Shown here piece by piece: positions 11,177-20,665 of a stretch of DNA of 64,000 nt; position 1 is the stretch's first letter, and each line of letters begins with the position of its first letter. Origin of the DNA: Hydrangea macrophylla. Taxonomy: Eukaryota > Streptophyta > Magnoliopsida > Cornales > Hydrangeaceae. The notes under the pieces were generated by a model. It searched no databases. It saw nothing but the letters and a program-made list of their open reading frames with translations, and had not been told where the DNA came from. The stretch is taken from the NCBI GenBank assembly GCA_033977485.1, contig CM066994.1:85870871-85934870 (forward strand), given 5' to 3'. The position numbers and the translations under genes were made by a program.

Positions 11177-11269
11177 CTAGTTCCGCCCTTGTAGGGTTAT
11201 TTTAGTTTTCACGTAATTTTTTTTGCAGTACCAACTTATACATGCTGTTAATGGATTCTGGGAACGTAG

Positions 11270-11791
11270 TTTCATAACAGTTTTTTGGTCATTGCGTCTC
11301 GTCGGTATCACTTCTACCCATTTTGATATATATTTCACAGCCAGGAGTATATATTCACAGTTAGATTTAGGAAATGGGTCCATAAAGTCTATGCCCCAAC
11401 AATCGAATATTTCAATTGTGATGATGGGAGTTAAGGGCATAGAGTTCCTTTTCAAAATTGTACCAAGCTTTTGACATCGTTGGCACGATTTACAAAAGGC
11501 ATAGGCATCTTTGAACACGGTGGGCCAATAGAAGCCGCTGTGTAGGACTTTATGTGCAGTCTTTTGGGAGGCAAAATGACCACCGCAGGCTTTAGAATGA
11601 CAGGAGGCCAAAATTACAGTTATGTCCTCATTCGGGACCCAACGTCTGATGACCTGATCAGCACAATACTTAAATAAGTAAGGGTCATCAAAAATGAAAT
11701 GACGTGCGAAGGAAAGAAACCTTTTCTTGTCCTGATTTGACCAATAACTTGGGGTCTCTCCTGTAACAAGGTAATTTATTATATCTGCGTA
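11270..11791 (-). pseudogene. pol: E3 integrase, truncated by copia-1
   Basis: Gypsy integrase N-terminal region. The HHCC zinc finger is seen as CHSKACGGHFASQKTAHK and CKSCQRCQKLG, and the core opens with WGIDFMDPFPKS (first catalytic Asp) and LAVKYISKWVEV. The sequence is recognisable to RRNDQKTVMK at about 11270 and then turns into copia-1 LTR. The second Asp and Glu are absent from the window. It is in frame with the upstream RNase H, separated only by a stop at 11792-11794 where Trp is expected. Confidence 0.9.
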
Positions 11792-12307
11792 CTAAGGTAA
11801 ACTGGAGACAGCCATCAGTTGCTCGTCTGGGAATTCATCTTTTATTGCTACGGGCTCAGTGTTGTCAGTAAATGTCAACCGAGATAAATGATCGACGACC
11901 ACATTTTCTACTCCTTTTTTATCTTTGACTGTGATATCAAATTCCTGGAGTAGGAGTATCCAGTGGATGAGCCTCTGTTTCGCGTCCTTCTTAGATAGCA
12001 GGTACTTGAGGGCCGAGTGGTCTGTAAAACAGACTATTGGGGACTCTATCAAATAAGACCTGAATTTGTCTATAGCGAAAACTATTGCTAGTAGCTCTTT
12101 TTCGGTAGTCGTATAATTCATTTGAGCTTCGTTGAGTGTTCGACTCGCATAGTAGATTACATAAGGCTTATTATCCTTCCTCTGTCCTAGAACTGCGCTA
12201 ATGGCATAGTCGCTAGCATCGCACATTAACTCAAAAGGCAAACTCCAGTCGGGTGCCTGTATTATCGGTGCGGAGGTAAGGTGTTCTTTTAGTGCGTCAA
12301 AAGATGT
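11792..12307 (-). pseudogene. pol: E3 RNase H
   Basis: Gypsy RNase H (RNase_H-like RT_RNaseH). [19 protein letters not shown] opens the domain near 12240; [19 protein letters not shown] and [14 protein letters not shown] follow, giving the expected acidic residues, and the DHLSRL box ends it. It is separated from RT by one stop near 12308. It acts on the RNA strand during reverse transcription. Confidence 0.92.
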
Positions 12308-13411
12308 TTAACGGTTTTTCGACCATTCGAATGGCATGTGTTTAGCCAACAGTTGACACAGTGGTCGAGAGATTGCATTGAGATTTTTTATAAAGTGACG
12401 ACAGAATCCCGCATGTCCCAGAAAAGATCGGATGTCTCGAACTGTACGAGGGACAGGTAGATTTGAAATTATATCGATTTTTGCTATATCGACTTGGATA
12501 CCCTTAGCAGAAATAATGTGGCCGAGGACAATTCCCTTGGTCACCATGAAGTGACACTTTTCCCAGTTTAGTACTAAGTGTTTGTCCTCGCATCTCTCTA
12601 ACACATTCTCAAGGTTTTCCAGGCATTTATCAAAACTATGGCCAAACACTGAGAAGTCATCCATAAAGACCTCGAGTGTCTGTTCGACCATATCACTGAA
12701 TATGCTTAACATGCACCGCTGAAAGATGGCAGGTGCATTGCAGAAGCCAAAGGGCATACGACGGTAGGCGAATGTACCGAACGGACAAGTGAAAGTTGTC
12801 TTCTCCTTATCTTCAGGAGCAATTTCAATTTGGTTATAGCCACTATATCCGTCCAAGAAGCAATAAAATTTATGACCCGCCACTCTTTCTAGCATTTGAT
12901 CCATGAATGGCAATGGAAAGTGGTCTTTTCGGGTCACAGTATTTAATTTTCGATAATCAATACACATCCGCCATCCAGTGGGGACGCGTGTTGGTACTAA
13001 CTCGCCGTCTTTGTTTGGGATAACTGTTATACCAGCCTTTTTGGGCACCACCTGGGTTGGACTAACCTAAGAGCTGTCAGAGATAGGATATATAATCCCA
13101 ATGTCTAGAAGTTTTAGGACTTCCTTTTTCACGACTTCTTGCATATTGGGATACAGACGCCTCTGCATTTATCGCGAAGGTTTGGCATCTTCCTCCAGAT
13201 ATATCTTGTGGGTGCAAATAGATGGGTTTATGCCTTTTAAGTCGGCAATAGTCCACCCCAATGCTCCCTTGTGCTGTTTGAGCATTTGAATTAACTTATC
13301 CTCTTGTTCAGAGTTCAACGTGGATGAGATTATCATAGGATAAGTCTTTTTAGTCCCTAGAAAAGCGTATTTGAGCTCTTTTGGAAGCTCCTTTAATTCT
13401 AAATCGAGAAA
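12308..13411 (-). pseudogene. pol: E3 reverse transcriptase
   Basis: Ty3/gypsy RT. VPKKAGITVIPNKDG, WRMCIDYRKLNTVTRKDHFP, FYCFLDGYSGYNQI, FGTFAYRRMPFG and the catalytic FMDDFSVFG are visible from 13051 down to about 12640. The connection with GHAGFCRHFIKNL follows. Upstream to 13411 the N-terminal part is present but broken by stops where Gln and Trp are usual. Length is normal for the family. Confidence 0.94.
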
Positions 13412-13905
13412 TTAAAAGTTTAAAGGCATAGTTAACTTTGTTTTTGGAGGCAACGGTTCATATGGTGTGACCCACATGCATTCAGCTCTATCTTCCTCTT
13501 TAGTTTCCATCATGAGGCAGCCATGATTTAGGGCAGTGTCCAATAGAGTTGAATCGTTAGGTTTGTAGACTGCGTCAAATTGTGACACTACTGCTTCCAA
13601 TGGATCTGTATAGTCAACAAAATCAGCCTCTTCTTCGACGATCGTTTCGATGAAATTGAATTCTTCTTCGTCCTCGTATTCTTCAGGTCGGGGATTTGAA
13701 AATATCTTGACATTTAAGGTCATATTCCCGAATACGATGGTCATGATACCACTTCTTATTTTGATTGTGGCATCTATGGTGTTGAGGAATGGACATCCAA
13801 AAATCACCGGGATTTGTGAACATGGATTAGACACAGGTTCGGTATCCAATATCACAAAATCAACCAGGAAGACAAAGGTGTCTATCTGCACCAGAACGTC
13901 TTCCA
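13412..13905 (-). pseudogene. pol: E3 protease C-terminal part and linker to RT
   Basis: Directly follows the copia-2 insertion. LEDVLVQIDTFVF and VIFGCPFLNTIDATI belong to the second half of the retroviral-type aspartic protease; the first half with the active site is at 24501-24970 beyond copia-2. An acidic linker (EEYEDEEEFNF) and PLPPKTKLTMPLNF follow. Joining the two halves needs only removal of copia-2 plus one GTATT copy, and the frame is kept. Confidence 0.88.
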
Positions 13906-14926
13906 GTATTTGTTGGGAATATGCCCTCAAACCAGTTAGTTGGACAATGGAATATCATAATGCATTTATGCATGTTAGTTCATGAGATGAATATTAGACT
14001 GGAATCCTTAAACAACATTATATGTGGTTCATTTGTGTATGTGATTACACATGTGAGATATGAACCACAAATCCTTGTTATTCAAAATAAGTCACAGTGG
14101 ATGATAAGTCTGGATAACTTATCCGGTATACACTGTAGCATGATTAACGTCTACGGGGTAGAATGATGAATCTCATTCATAAGAGTCTTTAACTCTTGGT
14201 TAATATGCTAGTGCACTCGGTGCATTTGACGGACTTGAGTTAAACGTATTGACACCTAAACACTGTCACCGTCAATAGGAACTCAAAACTTGTATAGGGA
14301 TACATGTCCTCAATCCTGAGACAGTTATAGACGCAAGTTGTATGCTTGGTTGCTTTGACTTACCAATCAGTGAGGTCTTGCAAGATCAACACTTGGCTAT
14401 CTTGGGTAATCAAGTATGCAACGTTGGGAACATGTATTGTCAAGATGGAATTCTACCCTCTTCAATAAAACAAAGAGTAAGTATTCCCTTGAGAATGTCA
14501 CTAGGAGTGATTACTGAGAGCTGGCCAGCCTTGTTAACAAAGTGTCATTGTTGACATGTTTAGTAATCCAAGCATAGTGAATGATACTCGAGGAATATAA
14601 GATGTACTATCTATTGGGTCGACAGTATCTTAAAACATACATCCCAATGATAGATACGAATACTGCCTGGTAGAGGGACATCCGTATCATATTATACAAG
14701 TCTAGCAATCGCTTATGTATGTGTGATTATGTTCTTATGAACTGGAGTGCAATTATCATTTTATAGTGGCATTAATGATAATTGATTAATTATTAATTCC
14801 TTAGTCAAGAGTACTGACTAGATGGAATAATAATTAATCGGAGCCAGTAATTAAGAACCTAGGAGGTCCCACCCTTAGCTCCGCCAGAATGCTTGGAAAG
14901 GCAAATGAGAATGTTGTCAAGACTGG

Positions 14927-14959
14927 TTCGATCGATCGAAGTCACTTCGATCGATTGAA
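14927..14959. repeat. TTCGATCGATCGAA palindromes upstream of TATA (left LTR)
   Basis: TTCGATCGATCGAA at 14927-14940 and TTCGATCGATTGAA at 14946-14959, ending 22 bp before the TATA box. The right LTR has five such units at 24014-24109. Confidence 0.85.
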
Positions 14960-14981
14960 AGTTAGGTCAGTTCTGGGAATC

Positions 14982-14989
14982 TATAAATA
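14982..14989 (+). promoter_or_regulatory. TATA box of copia-2 5' LTR
   Basis: CTATAAATAGGG, canonical. The same box is at 24132-24139 in the right LTR. It should set transcript start about 30 bp downstream. Confidence 0.8.
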
Positions 14990-15210
14990 GGGCAGCTACG
15001 TCCAGAAATTGGAGGTCGTCGTTTTTAACGTACCAGTTGCTGCAGAACCTGTTTAGAGTTCCCAAACCTTCCCTATTCTCACTATTAGAGTTCCCACCAA
15101 CTCTAGCCTCTCTGGGAAGCATTTGAGGAGACATAAGGGTGAAGATTTCCTAGAGGTTGCTGCTGCACACACAAGGAGCAGGACAAAAATCAGAATTGGG
15201 TTCAAGACCT

Positions 15211-15219
15211 AAGGTATAG
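15211..15219 (+). promoter_or_regulatory. candidate splice donor in copia-2 LTR
   Basis: AAG|GTATAG with GT at 15214, 232 bp after TATA and so in the transcribed R-U5 part. The right LTR keeps it (24363). Splicing from here to 15905 or 18523 would remove the PBS. Confidence 0.42.
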
Positions 15220-15348
15220 AATCTTCTCCATCTTGTTATGCGCATCTATAGAATTAACAAGTAGTAGATCCAGGCAACCAATAAAAGTTTTGAACTTTGT
15301 TTTTCCGTTGTGCGTTTAAAACTGTTTTAAACCTGTTTTCCCAACAAT

Positions 15349-15366
15349 TGGTATCAGAGCCAGGCT
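15349..15366 (+). other. copia-2 primer-binding site (initiator tRNA-Met type)
   Basis: TGGTATCAGAGCCAGGCT begins two bases after the LTR end. This is the usual plant copia PBS, complementary to the 3' end of tRNA-iMet. Confidence 0.93.
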
Positions 15367-15516
15367 TGTGTGGTTCTATAGATGTGTTTTGGAACACTAG
15401 TTTTGATTTGCAAGTTGATTTTAGAACTGTTTTCAAAACGGCATTGTCACAGATCTATTTCTGCAGTGTTATCGCAGCAGAATACAAATCTGTGATTGCA
15501 TTGGATGCAAGGTGGG

Positions 15517-15761
15517 TTCGATCGATCGAAGATCATCTGTTCTCAAGCGATCGAACTAGTTTCGATCGATTGAACTTTGGTTATGTTCGATTGATCGAAT
15601 GTTGCTTGATCGATCAAAACTGCTCGTTTGTCCAGGTGTTCAGTTTACAGATTTAAAGGTTTTAAAATATTTACTTTAAATTTTTATTTATTCTGTATGT
15701 TCTTCAAGACATTCTGTGAAACTGAACGTTCAATCGATCGAGCTTCGTTCGATCGATCGAA
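15517..15761. repeat. TCGATCGA palindrome clusters in copia-2 leader
   Basis: Copies at 15517-15530 (perfect), 15561-15574, 15586-15599, 15606-15619, 15729-15742 and 15748-15761 (perfect). They lie about 530-780 bp after the TATA box, inside the predicted leader intron. Confidence 0.85.
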
Positions 15762-15890
15762 GTGTGACAGAGAACTGTGATGCAGTTTTAAGTTCTAATT
15801 CCAGTATGTAAAGAGTTTATATACTGTGTGAATCAATTAGGGGTTCCAATGATACATTTATTTGTTATATATGCGTGGTTGTGCATGCGA

Positions 15891-15905
15891 CTAACCCTTT
15901 TGCAG
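15891..15905 (+). promoter_or_regulatory. candidate leader splice acceptor of copia-2
   Basis: CTAACCCTTTTGCAG: a branch-site consensus, pyrimidines, then GCAG. It corresponds to 66-83 in copia-1. The distance to gag is longer here by about the size of the 16632-18000 insert. Confidence 0.4.
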
Positions 15906-16153
15906 CAAGTTTAGTCCGCTATCTCCCATGGCACCAAGACTTTTAAATTTTGTATTTGATTGTTTGAGATTGGTGAATGATGTATTTAATTGTTGGGGTG
16001 GATTTAAGGCTTATGTAAAGGGCGCTGCGATTTTAATCCTATGAAAAGGAAAGTCGCACCGGTTTCCCTAGCCTTTTATTTTTGTTATTTCTATTTTTAG
16101 ATAAATTTTAAGCTTCGAGAGAAGCATAGGACCAATGTAATAGAATTAGAAAA

Positions 16154-16250
16154 TCCATGAAGATGGAGGAGCAAGCCGTTGTCCATGAAGATGGAGTCGG
16201 AGGCAATCGAACCAAGAAGAAGGTTCTATGGAGATAGAGCCATGGGAGAT
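16154..16250 (+). repeat. CCATGAAGATGG short repeats
   Basis: CCATGAAGATGGAG occurs twice about 36 bp apart, followed by diverged TCTATGGAGATAGAG and CCATGGGAGATAGAGG. Each copy can fold as CCAT-GAAG-ATGG. Part of the leader; no coding. Confidence 0.55.
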
Positions 16251-16496
16251 AGAGGCATTGTTGAATGCTTTTATTTCATTTTAGTTTTTGTTTTATGTGC
16301 TTAGTTGTGATTAGCATTTTATATATTGTTACTACTTGCATGCACGTAAAACAAGTTTTCTAAAATTAAATTCAAAACCTTTTTCCAACACATTAGTAAA
16401 CACTTGATGTTTATGGGCAATGTGAAGAAATAAATTTTTTTTTTCAAATTGAAAAATTCCTATTAGTTCATTGTAAGTATGAGAAATACTCTGTGT

Positions 16497-16512
16497 CACT
16501 CATTTATGAGTG
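16497..16512 (+). other. leader hairpin, copy A
   Basis: CACTCATTTATGAGTG, stem CACTCA/TGAGTG, flanked by CTGTGT and ATCATTCCATA. Copy B at 18081-18096 has the same flanks and a compensated stem. Confidence 0.55.
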
Positions 16513-16631
16513 ATCATTCCATATGGAGGGTATTTCTTATTGATTACTAGATATGAACTTCTTATAAAAATTGTAAGTAATGTTTATTACACTGCCACGT
16601 GGTAATTGCATACATCACCAAAAGGGAAACG

Positions 16632-18000
16632 TGTCTACAACGTCATCTTTACTTATATGTCCATATAGACCACTTATCCAGGTCCAGCAACTCAACTACT
16701 TGGGGCATCTTAAGGAGCCTAGCCCATAATGAGGGGAGGCCCACGCTGTAACTCCAATACTTGGGGCATTCCAGAGGAGCAAGCCCATAATGACGGAAGG
16801 CCCTCTCTAGGGAGGGTGCAACTCCAATACCTACGATACCACCTCCACCACAGAGGGCCAAGCTCATAGTGGGAGGGACCCTCTATGAACCCCAAGAAGG
16901 CCCAATGCTAAGTGCAACTCCAATACTCATGGCCTCCACCTCAATGAGAGCCTCAGCCCCTAGGGGCCATAGCAGGAACCCATAATAAATACACAAACAC
17001 ACATATTCACACTTGGGCCAACCACCCTTGGTCCGGAGCAGTACTTAAGGGTGGCCTGGCCCATTGGGATCTCGAGAGCTCGTGGCTAGGTGGCTAGAGT
17101 CAAGGGCATCTCCCTAACTTATGCCTCACAGGCAAAGTTAGGGTTGGTTCCAAAGAGAGAGAGAGACACGTGACCTTCACGTGCCCTGCAACCAAGCCTC
17201 ACAAACCAATTAGGGAGTCCCATGGCTATAAGACTAGCTGGGCCATTAACTTTTCCATTGCCTTATCACTTCAACCTTGCAGCACATTCTGCAGACCAAT
17301 AGCATGATCTTGATACACTCCCTCGTTTAAGCCTCTGCAACCAATAACAAGCCACCCTTTCATTGACACACATACAGCACCTGCCACTCACCAATGCCAG
17401 CTTTGCTTTTCTACATGACCCGTCATTGCTTGACCATCGGCTGGTCAAATCCCATTGAATACCCTCAACTACCTTAAACATAAGCATTTAAGGCCTTCAC
17501 CTACCTTAGACAGATGGACCTCTCCTAGAGTGCCAGCACACCACACCCACAGAGCCTCCAGTTGTACAATACACCCTCACAACTCTGGTATAAATACCAG
17601 CCTCATTCAATACATCCAAAACCAGAATCAACCTGAAGCTAGAGCAATTAATCAAGTTATCACACCCTCCTCACTATTAGCCACTCCTCCTCCTCCACCT
17701 TCACTCATACCTTACCTACTACTCCTCCTCCACCTTCACTCATACATTACCTACCACTCCTCCTCCACCTTCACTCCTTCCATACCTTCCACTCATATCC
17801 TCACCTTAGGACACCTACTGCTTCTCTCTCTCTTATTTGGAACTACCTTGGCTCTCACTCAAGCCACGTCCTCTCTGGGACCCATCTGACTGTTATACTA
17901 CTTTTCTATTATTTTACTATATCTTACACTCACTAGCATGCCTACGTGTTATACCTCTCTTCACATCTCATCCACACTCAAAAGAACTCACACAAAAATC
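16632..18000 (+). mobile_element. LTR-like or other insertion in copia-2 leader (tentative)
   Basis: This stretch separates two copies of the leader hairpin module, so it looks inserted. It starts TGTCTACAACGTC, holds 60-66-bp repeats with AACTCCAATACTTGGGGCAT at about 16687-16910, a TATAAATA within CTGGTATAAATACCAG at about 17584-17599, and a 34-bp tandem repeat at 17683-17780. No target duplication or clear CA end was found, so it may instead be part of a duplicated leader. No coding seen. Confidence 0.4.
17683..17780. repeat. 34-bp tandem repeat, about three copies
   Basis: The unit contains CCACTCCTCCTCCACCTTCA and CTCATAC...TTACCTA. Three copies differ at a few bases. Pyrimidine-rich on the plus strand. 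Confidence 0.8.
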
Positions 18001-18080
18001 TAGTGGGAGAGGGACTTATTTTATAACTCCCACGGTCTTCCATAAACGGTTCATTATAAGGTGGGTAGTATATTCTGTGT

Positions 18081-18096
18081 CACCCAGCCATGGGTG
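18081..18096 (+). other. leader hairpin, copy B
   Basis: CACCCAGCCATGGGTG, stem CACCCA/TGGGTG. Against copy A, the fourth pair changes from T-A to C-G while flanks CTGTGT and ATCATTCCATA are kept. Confidence 0.55.
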
Positions 18097-18530
18097 ATCA
18101 TTCCATACAGAGGATAGACTATTCATTGGTTACTAGATATGAACTTCCTTTGGATAGAATCAATGAGACGCGTTAGAAGGTGACCACTACACTGAGGCAC
18201 TACTTGAGGCGGTTGTCATTGGATTCTAGTTAATGGTAAACACTAGCTAAGCTATGGGTAAGGGATTCCACACGAAGCATTATCCAGAAACTTAGAGGCC
18301 AAAAGTTCAGGAGTCATGAATTGTTTTGTAAGAGTTGCATGACATTCATGATGGGTTTCCCAATCAGGCCATGAGGTTATGATCGCCACACGGAGACTTA
18401 ATTTCATAGGCTTGACATCCTGAAGACAATTAATGAGTTGGTTAAGGGAATTCTAATGTCTCATATAAATTGTCATATTCATGATTTCCATATTGTAATT
18501 CTGTTACATTATTTGTATTTCAGATTCATA

Positions 18531-19391
18531 ATGTCTATCCCACTTGCTATAACCATGATCCAGAATAAGCTAATTGAAAACAACTACGTTGAATGGAAAA
18601 TGGAACTGGATGAATTGTTAAATGCTAATGGATGTAAATACGTTCTTATCATTCCCTGTCCACCTATTCCAAGCCATGACACCCCAACTAAACTTGCGGA
18701 TCAATATTGGCAGTGGATAAGATTTGATGGTATAGCTCGCTCTAGCATCTTAGACTCTTGGTCTGATGTGTTGAAGCAGCAACATCAACCTTTGAACACT
18801 GCCCATGCTATAATATTGAACCTCGAGGAGATGTTTGGGGAGCTGAGTCGAACTGCAAGGCGTAGAGCCTTGGAGTTAGTCATGGACACCAGAATGTTGG
18901 AAGTAACTTCAATAAGAGAGCATGTTTTTAAAATGATTACTTATTTCAAAGTACTGGAAGTTCTGGGTTCCGACATTGATGGTGAGACTCAAGTTGACAT
19001 AATCTTGCATTCGTTGCCTTCATCATTCACTCAATTTAAAAAGGGTTTTAAAATGAGTAAAACAGTTTTTTCACCAAGTGAATTGATGAGCTCTCTTGAG
19101 GCAACGATGGATATAGTCAAAGAGGAGTCAAATGTTCAAAACATTAGAATGGCTTCATCTTCTGGAACTAAGCCTAAGAGCATAAGTTCAGAGAAGGAGA
19201 AGCAAGACTCAAGGATAGGTAAGCCTAACCCAATTATTAGGAAGAAGGCAAGACTTGGAAAGGGAAAGGCTGGTGCCGTGGCAAAAGGAAAGTGTTTCCA
19301 TTGTGGCGTGAGAGGGCATTGGAAAAGGAACTGTGTGGAATACTTGACTGCCAAAAGGCAAGGTACGATCCTTTCACTAGTTTTGAAGTAA
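18531..19391 (+). CDS. gag: copia-2 Gag, open reading frame almost intact
   Basis: Gag of Ty1/copia, about 286 residues from MSIPLAITMIQNKLIENNY. I chose this ATG because it matches the usual Gag start and lies 7 nt after an acceptor-like TTTCAG; the frame itself is open 31 codons further up. NNYVEWKMELDELLNANGCK and the ETQVDIILHSLPSSF block belong to the UBN2-type capsid region. A basic Lys/Arg-rich stretch precedes the CX2CX4HX4C knuckle CFHCGVRGHWKRNC near residue 260. No stop lies inside. It is notable that gag stays open while pol has collapsed, which fits a non-autonomous element that still supplied or used Gag; drift alone is also possible. Confidence 0.88.
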   Translation: MSIPLAITMIQNKLIENNYVEWKMELDELLNANGCKYVLIIPCPPIPSHDTPTKLADQYWQWIRFDGIARSSILDSWSDVLKQQHQPLNTAHAIILNLEEMFGELSRTARRRALELVMDTRMLEVTSIREHVFKMITYFKVLEVLGSDIDGETQVDIILHSLPSSFTQFKKGFKMSKTVFSPSELMSSLEATMDIVKEESNVQNIRMASSSGTKPKSISSEKEKQDSRIGKPNPIIRKKARLGKGKAGAVAKGKCFHCGVRGHWKRNCVEYLTAKRQGTILSLVLK

Positions 19392-20665
19392 GTTGAAAAA
19401 CTGATACTTCAACTACGATGGGCACTGATTCTAAATTTTCTAATTAAATCTGTAAATGATGCAGGGGATTGGAAAATAAGAATGTGCAGTGATTAGAAGA
19501 TCTTGATTGCCTTTTGGGATCTGATGCAAGAGTTGCTATTAGATTAGTAGTTTTATATTGTAATAAAACTTATGGAGTTATTAGATGGATTTCAATTTTG
19601 AATTAATGAATAATATTTATTCTTTTGATTTTGGTACTGAAATTCTTGATTAAAAGAAAGCGTTCTTTTATGTGATCTAAATAACTTGTCAAGCAAGTAT
19701 CTCACCAATTTACTCTTGTTTTTCATATATTATCTAGTGTAGTATTTAAATGACTCATGGGTATTTTACCATCTAGAAGGATAGCACCTTCAACTAATTC
19801 TATAACTTTTGGTTTAGAGATTAGATCATATTTAATCTAAATAGGATAAATGGGGAGTAAAGGATTGGATCCTAAACTCTTTTGGTTGCTGAGACCATTG
19901 CCTATTTGTCAATCCTATTTAGAGACTAAATGTGATCAGATCATATTAATCTAAATAGGATAAATAAGAGGTAAAGGATTAGATCCTAGACTTTTTTGGT
20001 CGCTAAGACCACTGCCTATTTGTCAATCCTATTTAGAGGGTAATGTGATCAGGTGATTTTTCTTTTTGAAAGATCACACGACCAAAGACTTATAAGAATT
20101 AGGCATACTCACGTATGTGGGCCATGGGCCAATAAACATTAGAGTTGAAAAGTAATTTCGGCTACTTTGGATACTGATATACATTTACTTATTGCACCTT
20201 CATCCTCAATTTTGAAGAAATTCAAAAGTTTTGGAATGAAGAGTAATTGGTAAAAGAATATCGTTGCTTTTTGATTTGATCAAAATGGTGAGTATCTGTC
20301 TAATGCGTTTATTGTCTATAAGAGATAAGAATGAAATTCTTTCTCGACAGTCTACACCTAGTGCACCTCCACGGGATGGTGTAGCAGATAGAAGGAACTA
20401 TCTTCTTTTAGATATGACTGGGTCATGGGATGAGTTATTTAGAGTTACTACTATTCCTTGTTTTTCTCGATGGAACTACAATGTATATACTGGATCTTAT
20501 TCAAAAGCAAATCTTTTCGATAGACATCCCCAAAGTTGTGAAAAGAATGCGACTTTTTCTCATGGTAACTTTGGATAAGGACGTCTAGCACTTTGGTGTA
20601 AAGAAATGATGAGCCTTTTGAATCTAGATTAGAAGTATAATACTTTTGTAGTGTTTCCAGAGAAT
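19392..20665 (+). pseudogene. pol: copia-2 pol remnant: protease to integrase, very decayed
   Basis: Only scraps can be matched. A TDTST-like protease lead-in follows gag, and QSTPSAPPRDGVADRRNYLLLDM near 20347-20420 corresponds to the integrase [17 protein letters not shown] block, with Asp in place of the catalytic Glu. Several frames and stops occur. A 114-bp tandem duplication lies at 19825-20052. No active product is possible. Confidence 0.7.
19825..20052. repeat. 114-bp tandem duplication in copia-2 pol remnant
   Basis: Both copies contain GATCATAT..AATCTAAATAGG, AAAGGATT.GATCCTA and GCCTATTTGTCAATCCTATT. Copy one starts about 19825 and copy two about 19939. Confidence 0.85.

Larger units (their letters stand above)
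1..11269 (+). mobile_element. copia-1: Ty1/copia LTR retrotransposon, 5' truncated by window edge
   Basis: The order leader, Gag (CCHC), protease (DTGA), integrase, reverse transcriptase (YVDD), RNase H, polypurine tract, 3' LTR is that of Ty1/copia. No tRNA-iMet-type primer-binding site is found before gag, so the 5' LTR and PBS must lie left of the window. A solo-LTR-like insert occupies 3101-7482. The right end abuts the integrase of a minus-strand gypsy element (E3), so copia-1 most likely inserted into E3. The reading frame is broken by many stops and at least two frameshifts, so the copy is dead. Gag and leader resemble those of copia-2, so the two are of one lineage; I do not name it. 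Confidence 0.93.
9962..11269 (+). mobile_element. copia-1 3' LTR
   Basis: Starts TGTTAGGGATATATACT just after the polypurine tract. A TATATATAT box at 10939-10947 and a donor-like AAG|GTAACC at 11168-11176 lie inside. The right end is not certain. A CA end is possible at 11226, 11233 or 11242, and E3 integrase sequence clearly resumes by 11270. No 5' partner is in the window, so the duplication of the target could not be checked. A perfect 8-bp inverted repeat TAACCCTA/TAGGGTTA lies at about 11172-11199. Confidence 0.85.
13911..15346 (+). mobile_element. copia-2 left (5') LTR
   Basis: 1436 bp, TG...CA, flanked on the left by GTATT. TATA box at 14982-14989, two TCGATCGA palindromes just upstream, and a donor-like AAG|GTATAG at 15211-15219. 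It is 61 bp shorter than the right LTR, mostly because that has five palindromes instead of two. Confidence 0.96.
15347..18530 (+). other. copia-2 long leader
   Basis: About 3.2 kb of non-coding DNA between PBS and gag. Left to right: a palindrome cluster at 15517-15761, acceptor-like CTAAC...GCAG at 15891-15905, CCATGAAGATGG repeats at 16154-16202, a hairpin module at about 16468-16620, an LTR-like stretch at 16632-18000, the module again at 18003-18200 and an acceptor-like CAG at 18521-18523. I see no convincing protein in it. Confidence 0.8.

Noticed and set aside
11171..11228. A complete 58-bp intron (GTAACC to TTTTGCAG) in the copia-1 LTR
   Set aside because: Shorter than the usual plant minimum of about 70 bp, and copia-2 has no matching acceptor at that place; I prefer the longer leader-intron model.
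17455..17889. 144-codon frame with Pro/Leu-rich repeats as a gene
   Set aside because: It is the 34-bp CTCCTCCTCCACC repeat read through; no start context or domain.
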